Assembly (NCBI RefSeq): GCF_004197395.1
Contig: NZ_SELS01000015.1
Location: forward strand, 62,001-126,000
Source of the DNA: Paraburkholderia sp. UYCP14C
GTDB taxonomy: Bacteria > Pseudomonadota > Gammaproteobacteria > Burkholderiales > Burkholderiaceae
DNA: 64,000 nucleotides
Direction of reading: 5' to 3'
The position numbers were made by a program, and so were the translations under genes. Shown in pieces: positions 1 through 10,196 of the stretch. Position 1 is the stretch's first letter. Each line of letters opens with the position of its first letter. The notes under the pieces were generated by a model that saw only the letters and a program-made list of their open reading frames with translations, was not told the origin of the DNA and did no database searches.

Positions 1-3000
1 ATCGCCTGCGAACAGGAGCTCGAGCGCACGGTGAAGGCCGAAGGTCAGGTCGTGCTCGGCTGGCGCGACGTGCCGGTCGACCACGCCATGCCGATCTCGC
101 CGACCGTCAAGGCAAGCGAGCCGCTGATCCGCCAGATCTTCATCGGCCGCGGCAAGGACATCATGGTGACCGACGCGCTCGAGCGGAAGCTGTACATTAT
201 CCGCAAGACCGCGAGCCACCGCATCCAGGCGCTCAAGCTCAAGCACGGCAAGGAATATTTCGTGCCGTCGTGCTCGGCGCGCACGGTCGTCTACAAGGGT
301 CTGCTGCTTGCGGGCCAGGTCGGCGTGTACTACCGCGACCTGCAGGACGACCGCACCATCTCGGCGCTCGCTCTCGTGCACCAGCGCTTCTCGACCAACA
401 CGTTCCCGGCGTGGGAACTGGCTCACCCGTACCGCATGATCGCCCACAACGGCGAAATCAACACGGTGAAGGGCAACGTCAACTGGCTGAACGCGCGTAC
501 CGGCGCGATCGCCTCGCACGTGCTCGGCGACGACCTGCCGAAGCTGTGGCCGCTGATCTATCCGGGGCAATCGGATACGGCATCGTTCGACAACTGTCTC
601 GAACTGCTGGTGATGGCCGGCTACCCGCTCGTCCACGCGATGATGATGATGATTCCGGAAGCCTGGGAACAGCACACGCTGATGGACGAGAACCGCAAGG
701 CGTTCTACGAATACCACGCCGCGATGATGGAGCCGTGGGACGGCCCCGCCGCGATCGCGTTCACCGACGGCCGCCAGATCGGCGCGACGCTCGACCGTAA
801 CGGTCTGCGTCCGGCGCGCTACATCGTCACCGACGACGACCTCGTCATCATGGCGTCGGAAGCCGGCACGTTGCCTATTCCTGAATCGAAGATCGTCAAG
901 AAGTGGCGTCTGCAGCCGGGCAAGATGTTCCTGATCGACATGGAGCACGGCCGCATCATCGACGACAAGGAACTGAAGGACAACCTCGCGAACGCCAAGC
1001 CGTACAAGAGCTGGATCGACGCCGTGCGCATCAAGCTCGACGAGATCGAGCCGAAGGCCGAAGACGTTGCAACGGAACGCCGCGAAGCCGCCGCGCTGCT
1101 GGATCGCCAGCAGGCGTTCGGCTACACCCAGGAAGACCTGAAGTTCCTGATGGCGCCGATGGCGCAAGCGGGCGAGGAAGCCGTCGGCTCGATGGGCAAC
1201 GACTCGCCGCTCGCGGTCATGTCCAACAAGAACAAGACGCTGTACCACTACTTCAAGCAGCTGTTCGCACAGGTCACGAACCCGCCGATCGACCCGATCC
1301 GTGAAAACATGGTGATGTCGCTGGTGTCGTTCATCGGCCCGAAGCCGAACCTGCTCGACACGAACAACATCAACCCGCCGATGCGTCTCGAAGTGTCGCA
1401 GCCGGTGCTCGACTTCAAGGACATCGCGAAGATCCGCGCGATCGATCAGTACACCGGCGGCAAATTCAGCTCGTACGAGCTGAACATCTGCTATCCGGTC
1501 GCCTGGGGCAAGGAAGGCATCGAGGCGCGTCTCGCGTCGCTGTGCGCGGAAGCCGTCGATGCGGTCAAGTCCGGCTACAACATGCTGATCGTGTCGGACC
1601 GCAAGACCGACCGCGACAACGTCGCGATTCCGGCACTGCTCGCCACCGCCGCGATCCACACGCACCTCGTGCAGCAGGGTCTGCGCACGAGCACGGGTCT
1701 CGTCGTCGAAACGGGTTCGGCGCGTGAAACGCACCACTTCGCGCTGCTCGCGGGCTACGGCGCGGAAGCCGTGCACCCGTACCTCGCGATGGAAACGCTG
1801 AGCCAGCTGGCGGCCGGCCTGAAGGGCGACCTGTCGGCGGAGAAGGCGGTCTACAACTTCACGAAGGCAGTCGGCAAGGGCCTGCAGAAGGTCATGTCGA
1901 AGATGGGCATTTCGACCTATATGTCGTACACCGGCGCGCAGATTTTTGAAGCGGTCGGGCTTGCCTCGGATCTGGTGTCGAAGTACTTCCACGGCACCTC
2001 GTCGAAGGTCGGCGGCATTGGTCTGTTCGACGTCGCGGAAGAAGCGATCCGCCTGCATCGCGAAGCATTCGGCGACAACCCGGTGCTCGCGAACATGCTC
2101 GACGCGGGCGGCGAATACGCCTACCGCGTGCGCGGCGAAGAACATATGTGGACGCCGGATGCGATCGCCAAGCTGCAGCACTCGGCACGCAGCAACTCGT
2201 ACCAGACGTACAAGGAATACGCGCATCTGATCAACGATCAGACCAGGCGCCACATGACCTTCCGCGGCCTGTTCGAGTTCAAGTTCGATCCGACCAAGGC
2301 GATCCCGCTCGACGAAGTCGAACCGGCGAAGGACATCGTCAAGCGTTTCGCGACCGGCGCCATGTCGATGGGCTCGATCAGCACCGAAGCGCACGCCACG
2401 CTCGCCGTCGCGATGAACCGCATCGGCGGCAAGTCGAACACGGGTGAGGGCGGTGAGGACGCGAACCGTTATCGCAACGAGCTGCGTGGCATTCCGATCA
2501 AGAACGGCGACACGATGAAGTCGGTGATCGGCGACGAAGTGATCGTCGACATTCCGCTCAAGGACGGCGATTCGCTGCGCTCGCGCATCAAGCAGGTCGC
2601 GTCGGGCCGCTTCGGCGTGACGGCGGAGTACCTCGCGTCGGCCGACCAGATCCAGATCAAGATGGCGCAGGGCGCGAAGCCGGGCGAAGGCGGTCAGCTG
2701 CCGGGCCACAAGGTGTCGGACTACATCGGCAAGCTGCGCTACTCGGTGCCGGGCGTCGGCCTGATCTCGCCGCCGCCGCACCACGACATCTACTCGATCG
2801 AAGACCTGGCGCAGCTGATTCACGATCTGAAGAACGTGAACGCATCGTCGAGCATTTCGGTGAAGCTCGTGTCGGAGTCGGGCGTCGGTACGGTTGCAGC
2901 GGGTGTCGCGAAGGCGAAGGCCGATCACGTCGTGATCGCCGGTCATGACGGAGGCACGGGTGCGTCGCCGCTGTCGTCGATCAAGCATGCGGGCACGCCG

Positions 3001-4368
3001 TGGGAACTGGGTCTCGCCGAAACGCAGCAGACACTGGTGCTGAACCAGCTGCGCGGCCGTATCCGCGTGCAGGCCGACGGTCAGATGAAGACCGGCCGCG
3101 ACGTCGTGATCGGCGCGCTGCTCGGCGCGGACGAGTTCGGCTTCGCGACGGCGCCGCTCGTCGTCGAAGGCTGCATCATGATGCGCAAGTGCCATCTGAA
3201 CACATGCCCGGTCGGCGTCGCGACGCAAGATCCGGTGCTGCGTGCGAAGTTCCAGGGCCAGCCGGAACACGTCGTGAACTTCTTCTTCTTCGTCGCGGAA
3301 GAAGCGCGCGAAATCATGGCGCAACTCGGCATCCGCAAGTTCGACGACCTGATCGGCCGCGCGGAACTGCTCGACACGAAGAAGGGCATCGAGCACTGGA
3401 AGGCGAAGGGCCTCGACTTCTCGCGCGTGTTCTATCAGCCGCAAGTGCCGGCCGAAGTCGCACGCAAGCACGTCGACGTGCAGGATCACGGCCTCGACCG
3501 CGCACTCGATCACACGCTGATCGAGAAGGCGAAGGCCGCGATCGAGAAGGGCGAGCACGTCTCGTTCATCCAGCCGGTGCGCAACGTGAACCGCACGGTC
3601 GGCGCGATGCTGTCGGGCACGATCGCGAAGAAGTACGGCCATGAAGGTCTCGCGGACGACGCGATCCACATCCAGCTGAAGGGCACCGCGGGTCAGAGCT
3701 TCGGCGCGTTCCTCGCGAAGGGCGTCACGCTGGATCTGGTCGGCGACGGCAACGACTACGTCGGCAAGGGCCTGTCGGGCGGCCGCATCATCATCCGTCC
3801 GACCAACGATTTCCGCGGCAAGTCGGAAGAGAACATCATCTGCGGCAACACGGTGATGTACGGCGCGATCGAAGGTGAAGCCTTCTTCCGCGGCGTCGCG
3901 GGCGAGCGTTTCTGCGTGCGTAACTCGGGCGCGACGGCGGTCGTCGAAGGCACGGGCGATCACGGTTGCGAATACATGACGGGCGGCACGGTGATCGTGC
4001 TCGGCGAAACGGGCCGTAACTTCGCGGCCGGCATGTCGGGCGGTATCGCGTACGTGTTCGATCCGGACGGCACGTTCGCGAGCAAGTGCAACAAGTCGAT
4101 GGTTTCGCTCGACCCGGTGCTGCAACAGGCCGAGCAGGAGCGCACGGTCGACCAGGGCGTGTGGCATCGCGGCACGACCGACGAAGTGCTGCTCAAGGGG
4201 CTCATCGAGCGTCACTTCCAGTTCACGGGCTCGCCGCGTGCGAAGGCGCTGCTCGAAAACTGGGACGCGGCACGCCGTCAGTTCGTGAAGGTGTTCCCGA
4301 CCGAATACAAGCGCGCGCTCGGCGAACTCGCCGCGAAGAAGGCGAACAGCGAAGTGCTCGCCGCCTGA
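1..4368 (+). CDS. gltB: Glutamate synthase large (alpha) subunit, 5'-truncated by window edge
   Basis: Large subunit of NADPH-dependent glutamate synthase, which makes two glutamates from glutamine and 2-oxoglutarate. The frame is open from base 1, so the N-terminus is outside the window; by comparison with family length (about 1500-1570 residues) roughly a hundred residues are missing, including the amidotransferase nucleophile Cys. Visible are the rest of the class-II glutamine amidotransferase domain ([12 protein letters not shown] near base 450), the central domain, the FMN-binding synthase domain ([11 protein letters not shown] near 2685; [13 protein letters not shown] near 2943), the 3Fe-4S cysteines (CHLNTCPVG near 3190) and the C-terminal glycine-rich beta-helix. 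Stop is TGA. gltD follows after 104 bp, the usual gltBD operon. A GTG at base 31 is an internal codon, not the true start. Confidence 0.97.
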   Translation: MACEQELERTVKAEGQVVLGWRDVPVDHAMPISPTVKASEPLIRQIFIGRGKDIMVTDALERKLYIIRKTASHRIQALKLKHGKEYFVPSCSARTVVYKGLLLAGQVGVYYRDLQDDRTISALALVHQRFSTNTFPAWELAHPYRMIAHNGEINTVKGNVNWLNARTGAIASHVLGDDLPKLWPLIYPGQSDTASFDNCLELLVMAGYPLVHAMMMMIPEAWEQHTLMDENRKAFYEYHAAMMEPWDGPAAIAFTDGRQIGATLDRNGLRPARYIVTDDDLVIMASEAGTLPIPESKIVKKWRLQPGKMFLIDMEHGRIIDDKELKDNLANAKPYKSWIDAVRIKLDEIEPKAEDVATERREAAALLDRQQAFGYTQEDLKFLMAPMAQAGEEAVGSMGNDSPLAVMSNKNKTLYHYFKQLFAQVTNPPIDPIRENMVMSLVSFIGPKPNLLDTNNINPPMRLEVSQPVLDFKDIAKIRAIDQYTGGKFSSYELNICYPVAWGKEGIEARLASLCAEAVDAVKSGYNMLIVSDRKTDRDNVAIPALLATAAIHTHLVQQGLRTSTGLVVETGSARETHHFALLAGYGAEAVHPYLAMETLSQLAAGLKGDLSAEKAVYNFTKAVGKGLQKVMSKMGISTYMSYTGAQIFEAVGLASDLVSKYFHGTSSKVGGIGLFDVAEEAIRLHREAFGDNPVLANMLDAGGEYAYRVRGEEHMWTPDAIAKLQHSARSNSYQTYKEYAHLINDQTRRHMTFRGLFEFKFDPTKAIPLDEVEPAKDIVKRFATGAMSMGSISTEAHATLAVAMNRIGGKSNTGEGGEDANRYRNELRGIPIKNGDTMKSVIGDEVIVDIPLKDGDSLRSRIKQVASGRFGVTAEYLASADQIQIKMAQGAKPGEGGQLPGHKVSDYIGKLRYSVPGVGLISPPPHHDIYSIEDLAQLIHDLKNVNASSSISVKLVSESGVGTVAAGVAKAKADHVVIAGHDGGTGASPLSSIKHAGTPWELGLAETQQTLVLNQLRGRIRVQADGQMKTGRDVVIGALLGADEFGFATAPLVVEGCIMMRKCHLNTCPVGVATQDPVLRAKFQGQPEHVVNFFFFVAEEAREIMAQLGIRKFDDLIGRAELLDTKKGIEHWKAKGLDFSRVFYQPQVPAEVARKHVDVQDHGLDRALDHTLIEKAKAAIEKGEHVSFIQPVRNVNRTVGAMLSGTIAKKYGHEGLADDAIHIQLKGTAGQSFGAFLAKGVTLDLVGDGNDYVGKGLSGGRIIIRPTNDFRGKSEENIICGNTVMYGAIEGEAFFRGVAGERFCVRNSGATAVVEGTGDHGCEYMTGGTVIVLGETGRNFAAGMSGGIAYVFDPDGTFASKCNKSMVSLDPVLQQAEQERTVDQGVWHRGTTDEVLLKGLIERHFQFTGSPRAKALLENWDAARRQFVKVFPTEYKRALGELAAKKANSEVLAA

Positions 4369-4399
4369 CCCGTCGTCACGGAAGTCACACTTAGACGTA

Positions 4400-4433
4400 C
4401 CCGCCGCGTTCCGATCGATCGACGCGCGGCGGG
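4400..4433 (+). other. Stem-loop between gltB and gltD
   Basis: CCCGCCGCG at 4400-4408 pairs with CGCGGCGGG at 4425-4433. No U-tract follows, so it looks like an intercistronic processing or stability hairpin rather than a terminator. Function is inferred. Confidence 0.5.
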
Positions 4434-4472
4434 TCCAGATTACCCCTAGATACAGATAGAGAAGAGAACCAC

Positions 4473-5942
4473 ATGGGCAAGGCAACCGGTTTTCTCGAGT
4501 TCGAACGTCGCCACGAGACGTACGAGGCTCCGCTCACGCGTGTGAAGCACTACAAGGAATTCGTCGCGGCACTGACCGACGACGAAGCGAAGATTCAAGG
4601 CGCGCGTTGCATGGACTGCGGCATTCCGTTCTGCAACAACGGCTGCCCGGTCAACAACATCATCCCGGACTTCAACGACCTGGTGTTCCGTCAGGACTGG
4701 AAGAACGCGATCGAAGTGCTGCATTCGACCAACAACTTCCCCGAGTTCACGGGCCGCATCTGCCCGGCGCCGTGCGAAGCGGCGTGCACGCTCGGCATCA
4801 ACGACGACCCGGTCGGCATCAAGTCGATCGAGCACGCGATCATTGACAAAGCCTGGACCGAAGGTTGGGTCGCGCCGCAAACGCCGAAGCACAAGACCGG
4901 CAAGAAGGTCGCCGTGGTCGGCTCGGGCCCCGCGGGTCTCGCGGCTGCGCAGCAGCTCGCGCGCGCCGGTCATGACGTGACCGTGTTCGAGAAGAACGAC
5001 CGCATCGGCGGCCTGCTGCGTTATGGCATCCCCGACTTCAAGCTGGAGAAGTGGCAGATCGACCGCCGCATGCGCCAGATGGAAGCCGAAGGCGTGACGT
5101 TCCGCACCAACGTGTTCATCGGCAAGCCGGACACGCTGCCGGCGCACATCGGCAACACGGCGAAGGAAACCATCACGCCGGCCGATCTGAACGAACAGTT
5201 CGACGCAGTCGTGATCGCCGGCGGTTCGGAAACGCCGCGCGATCTGCCGGTACCGGGCCGCGAGCTCGAAGGCGTGTACTACGCGATGGAATTCCTGCCG
5301 CAGCAGAACAAGGTCAACGCCGGCGACAAGGTGCCGAACCAGCTGGTCGCGAAGGGCAAGCACGTCGTCGTGATCGGCGGCGGCGATACCGGTTCGGACT
5401 GCGTGGGCACCTCGAACCGTCACGGCGCGAAGAGCGTCACGCAGTTCGAACTGCTGCCGCAGCCGCCGGAAGAAGAGAACAAGCCGCTCGTGTGGCCGTA
5501 CTGGCCGATCAAGCTGCGCACGTCGTCGTCGCACGAGGAAGGCTGCGAGCGCGATTGGGCGGTCGCGACCAAGCGTCTCGAAGGCAAGAACGGCAAGGTC
5601 GAGAAGCTGATCGCCGCGCGCGTCGAATGGAAGGAAGGCAAGATGGTCGAAGTGCCGAACTCGGAGTTCGAGATGAAGGCCGACCTCGTGCTGCTCGCGA
5701 TGGGCTTCACGCAGCCGGTGTCGCCGGTGCTCGAAGCGTTCGGCGTCGACAAGGATGCGCGCGGCAACGTGCGCGCCGCGACCGAGGGTGACAAGGCGTA
5801 CTACACGTCGGTGAACAAGGTGTTCACGGCAGGCGACATGCGCCGTGGCCAGTCGCTCGTCGTGTGGGCGATCCGCGAAGGCCGTCAGTGCGCGCGTTCG
5901 GTCGACGCGTTCCTGATGGGTCATTCGGAACTGCCGCGTTAA
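4473..5942 (+). CDS. gltD: Glutamate synthase small (beta) subunit
   Basis: The 489-residue NADPH-oxidising subunit that passes electrons through FAD and 4Fe-4S clusters to GltB. The N-terminal ferredoxin-like domain carries the cluster cysteines ([14 protein letters not shown] around residues 46-59; [12 protein letters not shown] around 97-108). Next come an FAD-binding GxGxxG (VVGSGPAG around 149-156), [15 protein letters not shown], and an NADPH-binding [11 protein letters not shown]. Length and motif order match GltD. The ATG follows AGAGAAGAGAACCAC. It is the last gene of the gltBD operon and is followed by an intrinsic terminator at about 6070. Confidence 0.97.
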   Translation: MGKATGFLEFERRHETYEAPLTRVKHYKEFVAALTDDEAKIQGARCMDCGIPFCNNGCPVNNIIPDFNDLVFRQDWKNAIEVLHSTNNFPEFTGRICPAPCEAACTLGINDDPVGIKSIEHAIIDKAWTEGWVAPQTPKHKTGKKVAVVGSGPAGLAAAQQLARAGHDVTVFEKNDRIGGLLRYGIPDFKLEKWQIDRRMRQMEAEGVTFRTNVFIGKPDTLPAHIGNTAKETITPADLNEQFDAVVIAGGSETPRDLPVPGRELEGVYYAMEFLPQQNKVNAGDKVPNQLVAKGKHVVVIGGGDTGSDCVGTSNRHGAKSVTQFELLPQPPEEENKPLVWPYWPIKLRTSSSHEEGCERDWAVATKRLEGKNGKVEKLIAARVEWKEGKMVEVPNSEFEMKADLVLLAMGFTQPVSPVLEAFGVDKDARGNVRAATEGDKAYYTSVNKVFTAGDMRRGQSLVVWAIREGRQCARSVDAFLMGHSELPR

Positions 5943-6069
5943 GCGTCTTCAGCCGGTGTGCGCGGGGTGTTTCAGACGGCGTACACCAGCCACGATTTGC
6001 AGGAAGGCGTGGAGACGACAAGGTGCCCCATGAAGGGCACCTGTAGCGGTAAAGCGATGCAGTGAAAAA

Positions 6070-6111
6070 AGAAACCGGGCTCGCCTGAAAGGGGGGCCCG
6101 GTTTTCTTTTG
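6070..6111. terminator. Intrinsic terminator, probably bidirectional, gltD / dadA
   Basis: AAACCGGGC (6072-6080) pairs with GCCCGGTTT (6096-6104), followed by TTCTTTT on the + strand. An A-rich run (6064-6074) precedes it, giving a T-rich run on the minus strand. It sits between the convergent gltD and dadA-like genes. Confidence 0.75.
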
Positions 6112-6144
6112 TGCCGGCTTCGACCGCCGCGCGTTATGCCCGTC

Positions 6145-7410
6145 TCATTTGCGATAGCGCGCGAGCGTCAGGCCATCGAGATCGATCTCCGGCTTGCGTT
6201 GCGTAATCAGATCCGCGACCACGCGCCCCGAGCCCATCGACATCGCCCAGCCCGTCGAGCCGTGCCCAAGGTTCAGCCATAAGTTGCCGAGGTTGCACGG
6301 GCCGAGCAGCGGCGCGCCATCGGGCGTCATCGGCCGGCGGCCGACCCAGAAGCACGCGGAAGTCGGCGTGGCGGCGTGCGGAAACCAGTCGCGCAGCACG
6401 GTGAGCAGCGTTTGCAGCGCCTGCTCGCGCAGCGTCGTCTGGCGGTTGCCGAGCTCCGCCGTACCCGCGATGCGCAGGTTGTTGCCGAAGCGCGTGATCG
6501 CCGTCTTCAGCGATTCGTCCATCAGTGCCGCACGCGGCGCTTTTTCCTCGTCGGTCACGGGCAGCGTGGCCGAATAGCCCTTCACCGGATAGAGCGGCAC
6601 CCTCACGCCGAGCGGCGCGAGCAGCGCCGCGCTATCGACGCCGAGCGCGACGACCACCGCGTCGGCCGGCAATGTCTCCGCGCCGCGCTCGCATTGAATA
6701 CGCACGCCGCGCACCGTCGCGCCCTCGATATCGAGTGACGTCACCCGCGTGTCGAAGCGAAAGCTCACGCCATTGCGCTCGCAGATCGCGCGCAGCTCGC
6801 GGGTGAAGCGCGCGCAGTCGCCGGCTTCATCGTCGGGCAGATAGAGGCCGGAGAACGGCGCCTGCTGCGCCCAGCGCAAACCCGGCTCGATCTCCACGCA
6901 CTGCGCGGCGCTGACTTCCCGATGCACGATCCCCGCATCGCGCAGCACCGCGAGCGCCGGCTGCGCGAGTTCGACGTCGTACTCGCTGCGAAACAGTTGC
7001 AGATAGCCCTGGCTGCGGCCGTAGTCGAACGGATGACGGCCGCGGAATTCGTGCAGGCACGCGCGGCTGTAGTACGCGATGCGCTGCATCCGCTGCTTGT
7101 TCACGCGAAAGCGTTCGAGCTCGCACTCGCGCAGCCAGCGCGCGATCCAGCGCCATTGGGCCGGATCGAGCGTCGGCCGGAAGATCAGCGGCGAGGTGGG
7201 CTTGAACAGGTACTTGAGGATTTTCGCCGGCATGCCGGGCGCGGCCCACGGCGTCACGTAGCCCGGCGCGATCACGCCGGCGTTGCCGAAACTCGTGGAC
7301 AGGGCGACGTCCGGCTCGCGCTCGATCACCGTCACGTCGCAGCCTTGCTGGGACAGATAGAAAGCAGTGGCGACGCCGATGACGCCGCCGCCGAGTACGA
7401 TCGTTTTCAT
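6145..7410 (-). CDS. dadA: D-amino-acid dehydrogenase (DadA family)
   Basis: FAD-dependent oxidoreductase of the DAO superfamily, predicted to deaminate D-amino acids oxidatively at the inner membrane and pass electrons to the respiratory chain. The 421-residue length is normal for DadA. The N-terminal Rossmann motif VLGGGVIG (residues 5-12) is followed by ATAFYLSQQGCDVTVIER; STSFGNAGVIAPGYVTPWA and the C-terminal SGRVVADL region fit DadA. The MFS gene lies 27 bp upstream on the same strand, so the two probably form an operon for uptake and oxidation of an amino acid. Burkholderiales carry several DadA paralogues, so the exact substrate is uncertain. Start ATG at 7410. Confidence 0.85.
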   Translation of the reverse strand: MKTIVLGGGVIGVATAFYLSQQGCDVTVIEREPDVALSTSFGNAGVIAPGYVTPWAAPGMPAKILKYLFKPTSPLIFRPTLDPAQWRWIARWLRECELERFRVNKQRMQRIAYYSRACLHEFRGRHPFDYGRSQGYLQLFRSEYDVELAQPALAVLRDAGIVHREVSAAQCVEIEPGLRWAQQAPFSGLYLPDDEAGDCARFTRELRAICERNGVSFRFDTRVTSLDIEGATVRGVRIQCERGAETLPADAVVVALGVDSAALLAPLGVRVPLYPVKGYSATLPVTDEEKAPRAALMDESLKTAITRFGNNLRIAGTAELGNRQTTLREQALQTLLTVLRDWFPHAATPTSACFWVGRRPMTPDGAPLLGPCNLGNLWLNLGHGSTGWAMSMGSGRVVADLITQRKPEIDLDGLTLARYRK

Positions 7411-7437
7411 GATTGGGAACTGCGGTTTCAGACGATC

Positions 7438-8697
7438 TCAAGCGGCGGAGCCGGCCGCTCCGAGCACCTTGCCCTTCGTTTCCGGCAGGCACGACGCGGC
7501 GACGATCACGAGCAGATACCCCGAGCCCGCGACGATGCCCATCGCCTTCACGAGCGTCATCGTCTGCGCGGAGGTGCCGACGAGTATCGGGAAGAACGAG
7601 CCGAGTCCGCGCCCGAGGTTGTAGCAGAAGCCTTGTCCCGAGCCGCGAATCTCGTTCGGATACAGCTCGGACAGATACGCGCCGATGCCCGCGAAAATGC
7701 CCTGCACGACGATGCCGAGCGGGAAGCCGAGCGCGAGCATCATCGTGTCGGTGATCGGCAGCATCGTGTAGACCATGCCGAGAACGAACGAGCCGAGCGC
7801 GAACAGCACGAACGACGCGCGCCGGCCGATCCTGTCGCACAGGATCGCGCCGACGATATAGCCTGCGAACGAACCGACGATCAGCACGATCAGATAGCCG
7901 CTCGTGTTGAACACCGACAGATGGCGCTCCGTCTTCAGATAGGTGGGCAGCCACGTCGTGATCGCGTAGTAGCCGCCGAGCATGCCGGTGCACAGCGCGC
8001 TGCCGAGCAGCGTTGTCTTCAGATGCGCGGCCGAGAATATCTGCATGAAGTGCGATGTGTTGATACCGCTTTCGCGCGCGCGACGCGTCGCGAGAAAGAT
8101 GTCGGGGTCGCTGACGTTGCGGCGAATATAGATGATCCATGCGGCGGGCAGCAGGCCCACCCAGAAGCACGCGCGCCACGCGTACTGTTCCGGCAGCAAC
8201 GCGAAAGCCGCCCAGTAGACGATCGCCGCGGCCGCCCAGCCGAACGACCAGCTGCTTTGCACGGTGCCGACCGCCTTCGCGCGATGCTGCGGCGAGCGGA
8301 TCGTCTCGGCCATCATGATCGTCACGACCGACCACTCACCGCCGAAGCCGATGCCCTGCAGCGTGCGGGTGGTCAGCAACTGCCAGAACGACTGCGTGAA
8401 GCCGGACAGGAACGTGAAGATCGCGAAGGTGGCGATCGTCCATTGCAATACACGGATGCGGCCATGGCGATCGGCGAGAATCCCGGCGAGCCAGCCGCCG
8501 ATCGCCGACGAAATCAGCGAGCTGGTGGCGATCATGCCTGCTTGGCTTTTGCTCATGCCCCACGTCGCGATCAGCGTCGGAATGAGGAACGAGTAGATCA
8601 TGAAGTCGAACGCGTCGACGGCGTAGCCGCCGAAACCGGCGTACAGGGTGCGGCGCTCGCGCTGGGTCAGCTCGGTGAACCATTGGAGAGAAGACAT
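7438..8697 (-). CDS. MFS transporter, metabolite:H+ symporter type
   Basis: About 419 residues with the 12-helix MFS pattern. The N-terminus (GGYAVDAFDFMIYSFLIPTL) and the helix-4/5 segment (GFGGEWSVVTIMMAETI) are typical of the sialate/shikimate/aromatic-acid symporter families. The loop motif ADRHGRIRVLQ is near residue 80. An upstream in-frame ATG at 8796 would add 33 polar, low-quality residues. The ATG at 8697 (MSSLQWFTELTQ) gives the normal N-terminus and has GGAG about 14 nt upstream, so I chose it. It heads a two-gene unit with the D-amino-acid dehydrogenase, which suggests amino-acid uptake; the substrate is not readable from sequence. Confidence 0.85.
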   Translation of the reverse strand: MSSLQWFTELTQRERRTLYAGFGGYAVDAFDFMIYSFLIPTLIATWGMSKSQAGMIATSSLISSAIGGWLAGILADRHGRIRVLQWTIATFAIFTFLSGFTQSFWQLLTTRTLQGIGFGGEWSVVTIMMAETIRSPQHRAKAVGTVQSSWSFGWAAAAIVYWAAFALLPEQYAWRACFWVGLLPAAWIIYIRRNVSDPDIFLATRRARESGINTSHFMQIFSAAHLKTTLLGSALCTGMLGGYYAITTWLPTYLKTERHLSVFNTSGYLIVLIVGSFAGYIVGAILCDRIGRRASFVLFALGSFVLGMVYTMLPITDTMMLALGFPLGIVVQGIFAGIGAYLSELYPNEIRGSGQGFCYNLGRGLGSFFPILVGTSAQTMTLVKAMGIVAGSGYLLVIVAASCLPETKGKVLGAAGSAA

Positions 8698-9059
8698 GTT
8701 TTGTTGTGGTCTCCAGGTTTCTTTTGCCTGCGGGGCTGGATGGGAGGGTGTCCGTATTCTACGGGGATGCCGCGACGTGAGGCCAGTTGGGGGCAAAAAT
8801 GGCGGCGCTGCGGCAATGGCCGATAAGGCACCGCAAGCGAACGGAAATCAGTGATGAAAGCATGTGGCGCGACGAATCGTGTGCGTCGCTTGCTGGTGTG
8901 CCGCCGCGACCCGATCCGCGCGACTTTCATGGGTGGCCAACCGTCCCTCTTTTTTCTTACTAACCACTACGATGTAACGCAAAACTTATTGGTCAACGTT
9001 AAACTGCGTCTGCAGCCCGGGCTGCCCCACTCACTCCTCCAATACACCTGTCGCCCCCG
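8698..9059. other. Divergent intergenic region
   Basis: A 362-bp region between the MFS gene (leftward) and the phosphatase-like gene (rightward). An AT-rich stretch at about 8946-9006 inside GC-rich surroundings is the likely promoter area for the rightward gene. I see no convincing ORF, RNA gene or repeat. Confidence 0.4.
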
Positions 9060-10007
9060 ATGTCCGTTACCGCGAAAAACCGTTCGCCTTTCCGCGCCCT
9101 TGCGAGCACGACCGTGCCCGTCGAGCGTGGCATGCCTGGCGAGGCGTCGGCGGCGCGGCGGCGCTTTCTGAAGGGCTCGGCGAGTGCGATGCTGGCGGCG
9201 GGTTTCGGCAGCACGCTGCTGTCCGCGTGCGGCGGCAGTCTCGAAGTCGATCAGCCGGCTACGCCGCGCCTCGTGTCGGTCAGCAATTTCCGCGATGTCG
9301 GCGGCGCGGGTGCCGGCTATCTGACCGTCGACGGCAAGCAGATGCGGCGCGGCGTGTTCTATCGCGCGAACGCGCTGACGCTGAGCGGCACCGACGCCGC
9401 GACGCTCGACAAGCTCGGCATCGTGTCGGTCTACGACCTGCGCACCCCCGCCGAAGTCGCGCGCAGCGCCGACGTGCTGCCGAACGGCGCGACATCGTCC
9501 GCACTGAACGTGCTCGGCACGAACGACTTCATCGTGCCCCCGGTCGATTCACCCGTCGACGCCGTCGCGTTCATGCAGGCGCAGGCGCGCGCGTATGTGA
9601 CGGGCTGCCCGCAGCGAGCCGCCTATGGCGCGTTGCTGAGCGCGCTCGCCAACGGCACGGGCGCGCAGCTATTCCATTCGAACGCGGGCAAGGATCGCGC
9701 GGGCTGGGTCGCGGCGCTGCTGCTCAGCATCGCCAACGTCCCGCTCGACGTGATCATGCAGGACTACCTGCTGAGCAACGTCTATCTCGCGCCATCGATC
9801 GCCGCGCAAACCACCACGCTGCGTGCGCAGCAAGGCGTGGCCATCGCGACGGCGAGAGCGCCGTTGTTCGACGTCGACGAAAATTATCTGCAGGCGGGCT
9901 TCGACCAGGTGCAGGCGAGCTACGGCACGATGGCGAGCTACCTCACGCAAGGCCTCGGTCTTTCCATGGCGACGGTCGACGCGCTGCGCAATCGGCTCGT
10001 GCATTGA
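9060..10007 (+). CDS. Tyrosine-phosphatase-fold Tat lipoprotein with Cys-to-Ser active site
   Basis: A 315-residue protein. The N-terminus carries a twin-arginine motif (RRRFLKGSAS, residues 33-42), a hydrophobic stretch and a lipobox-like LLSAC, so it is predicted to be Tat-exported and possibly lipidated. The rest matches the bacterial tyrosine-phosphatase family (Y_phosphatase3 type): SVSNFRDVGG, YRANAL, VYDLRTPAEV and the P-loop region HSNAGKDRAG at 206-215. In active members the P-loop is HCxxGKDRxG; here the nucleophile Cys is Ser207 (codon TCG) while Arg213 is kept. It is therefore probably a pseudophosphatase or a binding protein. An internal ATG at 9132 would still keep the signal. 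No obvious partner gene is adjacent. Confidence 0.8.
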   Translation: MSVTAKNRSPFRALASTTVPVERGMPGEASAARRRFLKGSASAMLAAGFGSTLLSACGGSLEVDQPATPRLVSVSNFRDVGGAGAGYLTVDGKQMRRGVFYRANALTLSGTDAATLDKLGIVSVYDLRTPAEVARSADVLPNGATSSALNVLGTNDFIVPPVDSPVDAVAFMQAQARAYVTGCPQRAAYGALLSALANGTGAQLFHSNAGKDRAGWVAALLLSIANVPLDVIMQDYLLSNVYLAPSIAAQTTTLRAQQGVAIATARAPLFDVDENYLQAGFDQVQASYGTMASYLTQGLGLSMATVDALRNRLVH

Positions 10008-10047
10008 CGCGTTTCGTGGTCGCGCTTCGCTAGTCTGGCGACAGTGC

Positions 10048-10079
10048 AAAAAAAGTCCGCCCCAGAGGTGCGGGCGGAC
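10048..10079 (-). terminator. Intrinsic terminator for the kinase/regulator operon
   Basis: GTCCGCCC (10055-10062) pairs with GGGCGGAC (10072-10079). Read leftward, the stem is followed by seven T (the A-run 10048-10054 on the + strand). It lies about 120 bp downstream of the minus-strand sensor kinase gene and just after the convergent phosphatase-like gene. Confidence 0.75.
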
Positions 10080-10196
10080 CGGGAAGGGCGGCATCGAGGT
10101 TGCCGTGGACGACTATAAGGCCGCAACCCGCGCGACAGTCGATGCGGTAAGGGCAGGTAAGTGCCCCGGTCCGCGCCCCTTCGCCTGCGAGCATCC

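Noticed and set aside
4446-5924. Long antisense ORF opposite gltD (492 codons)
   Set aside because: Typical of GC-rich genes, where the opposite strand lacks stops. The product is Arg/His-rich without domains, while gltD is unmistakable.
6922-8826. 634-codon + strand ORF across the dadA-like and MFS genes
   Set aside because: It spans two well-supported minus-strand genes and has shadow composition.
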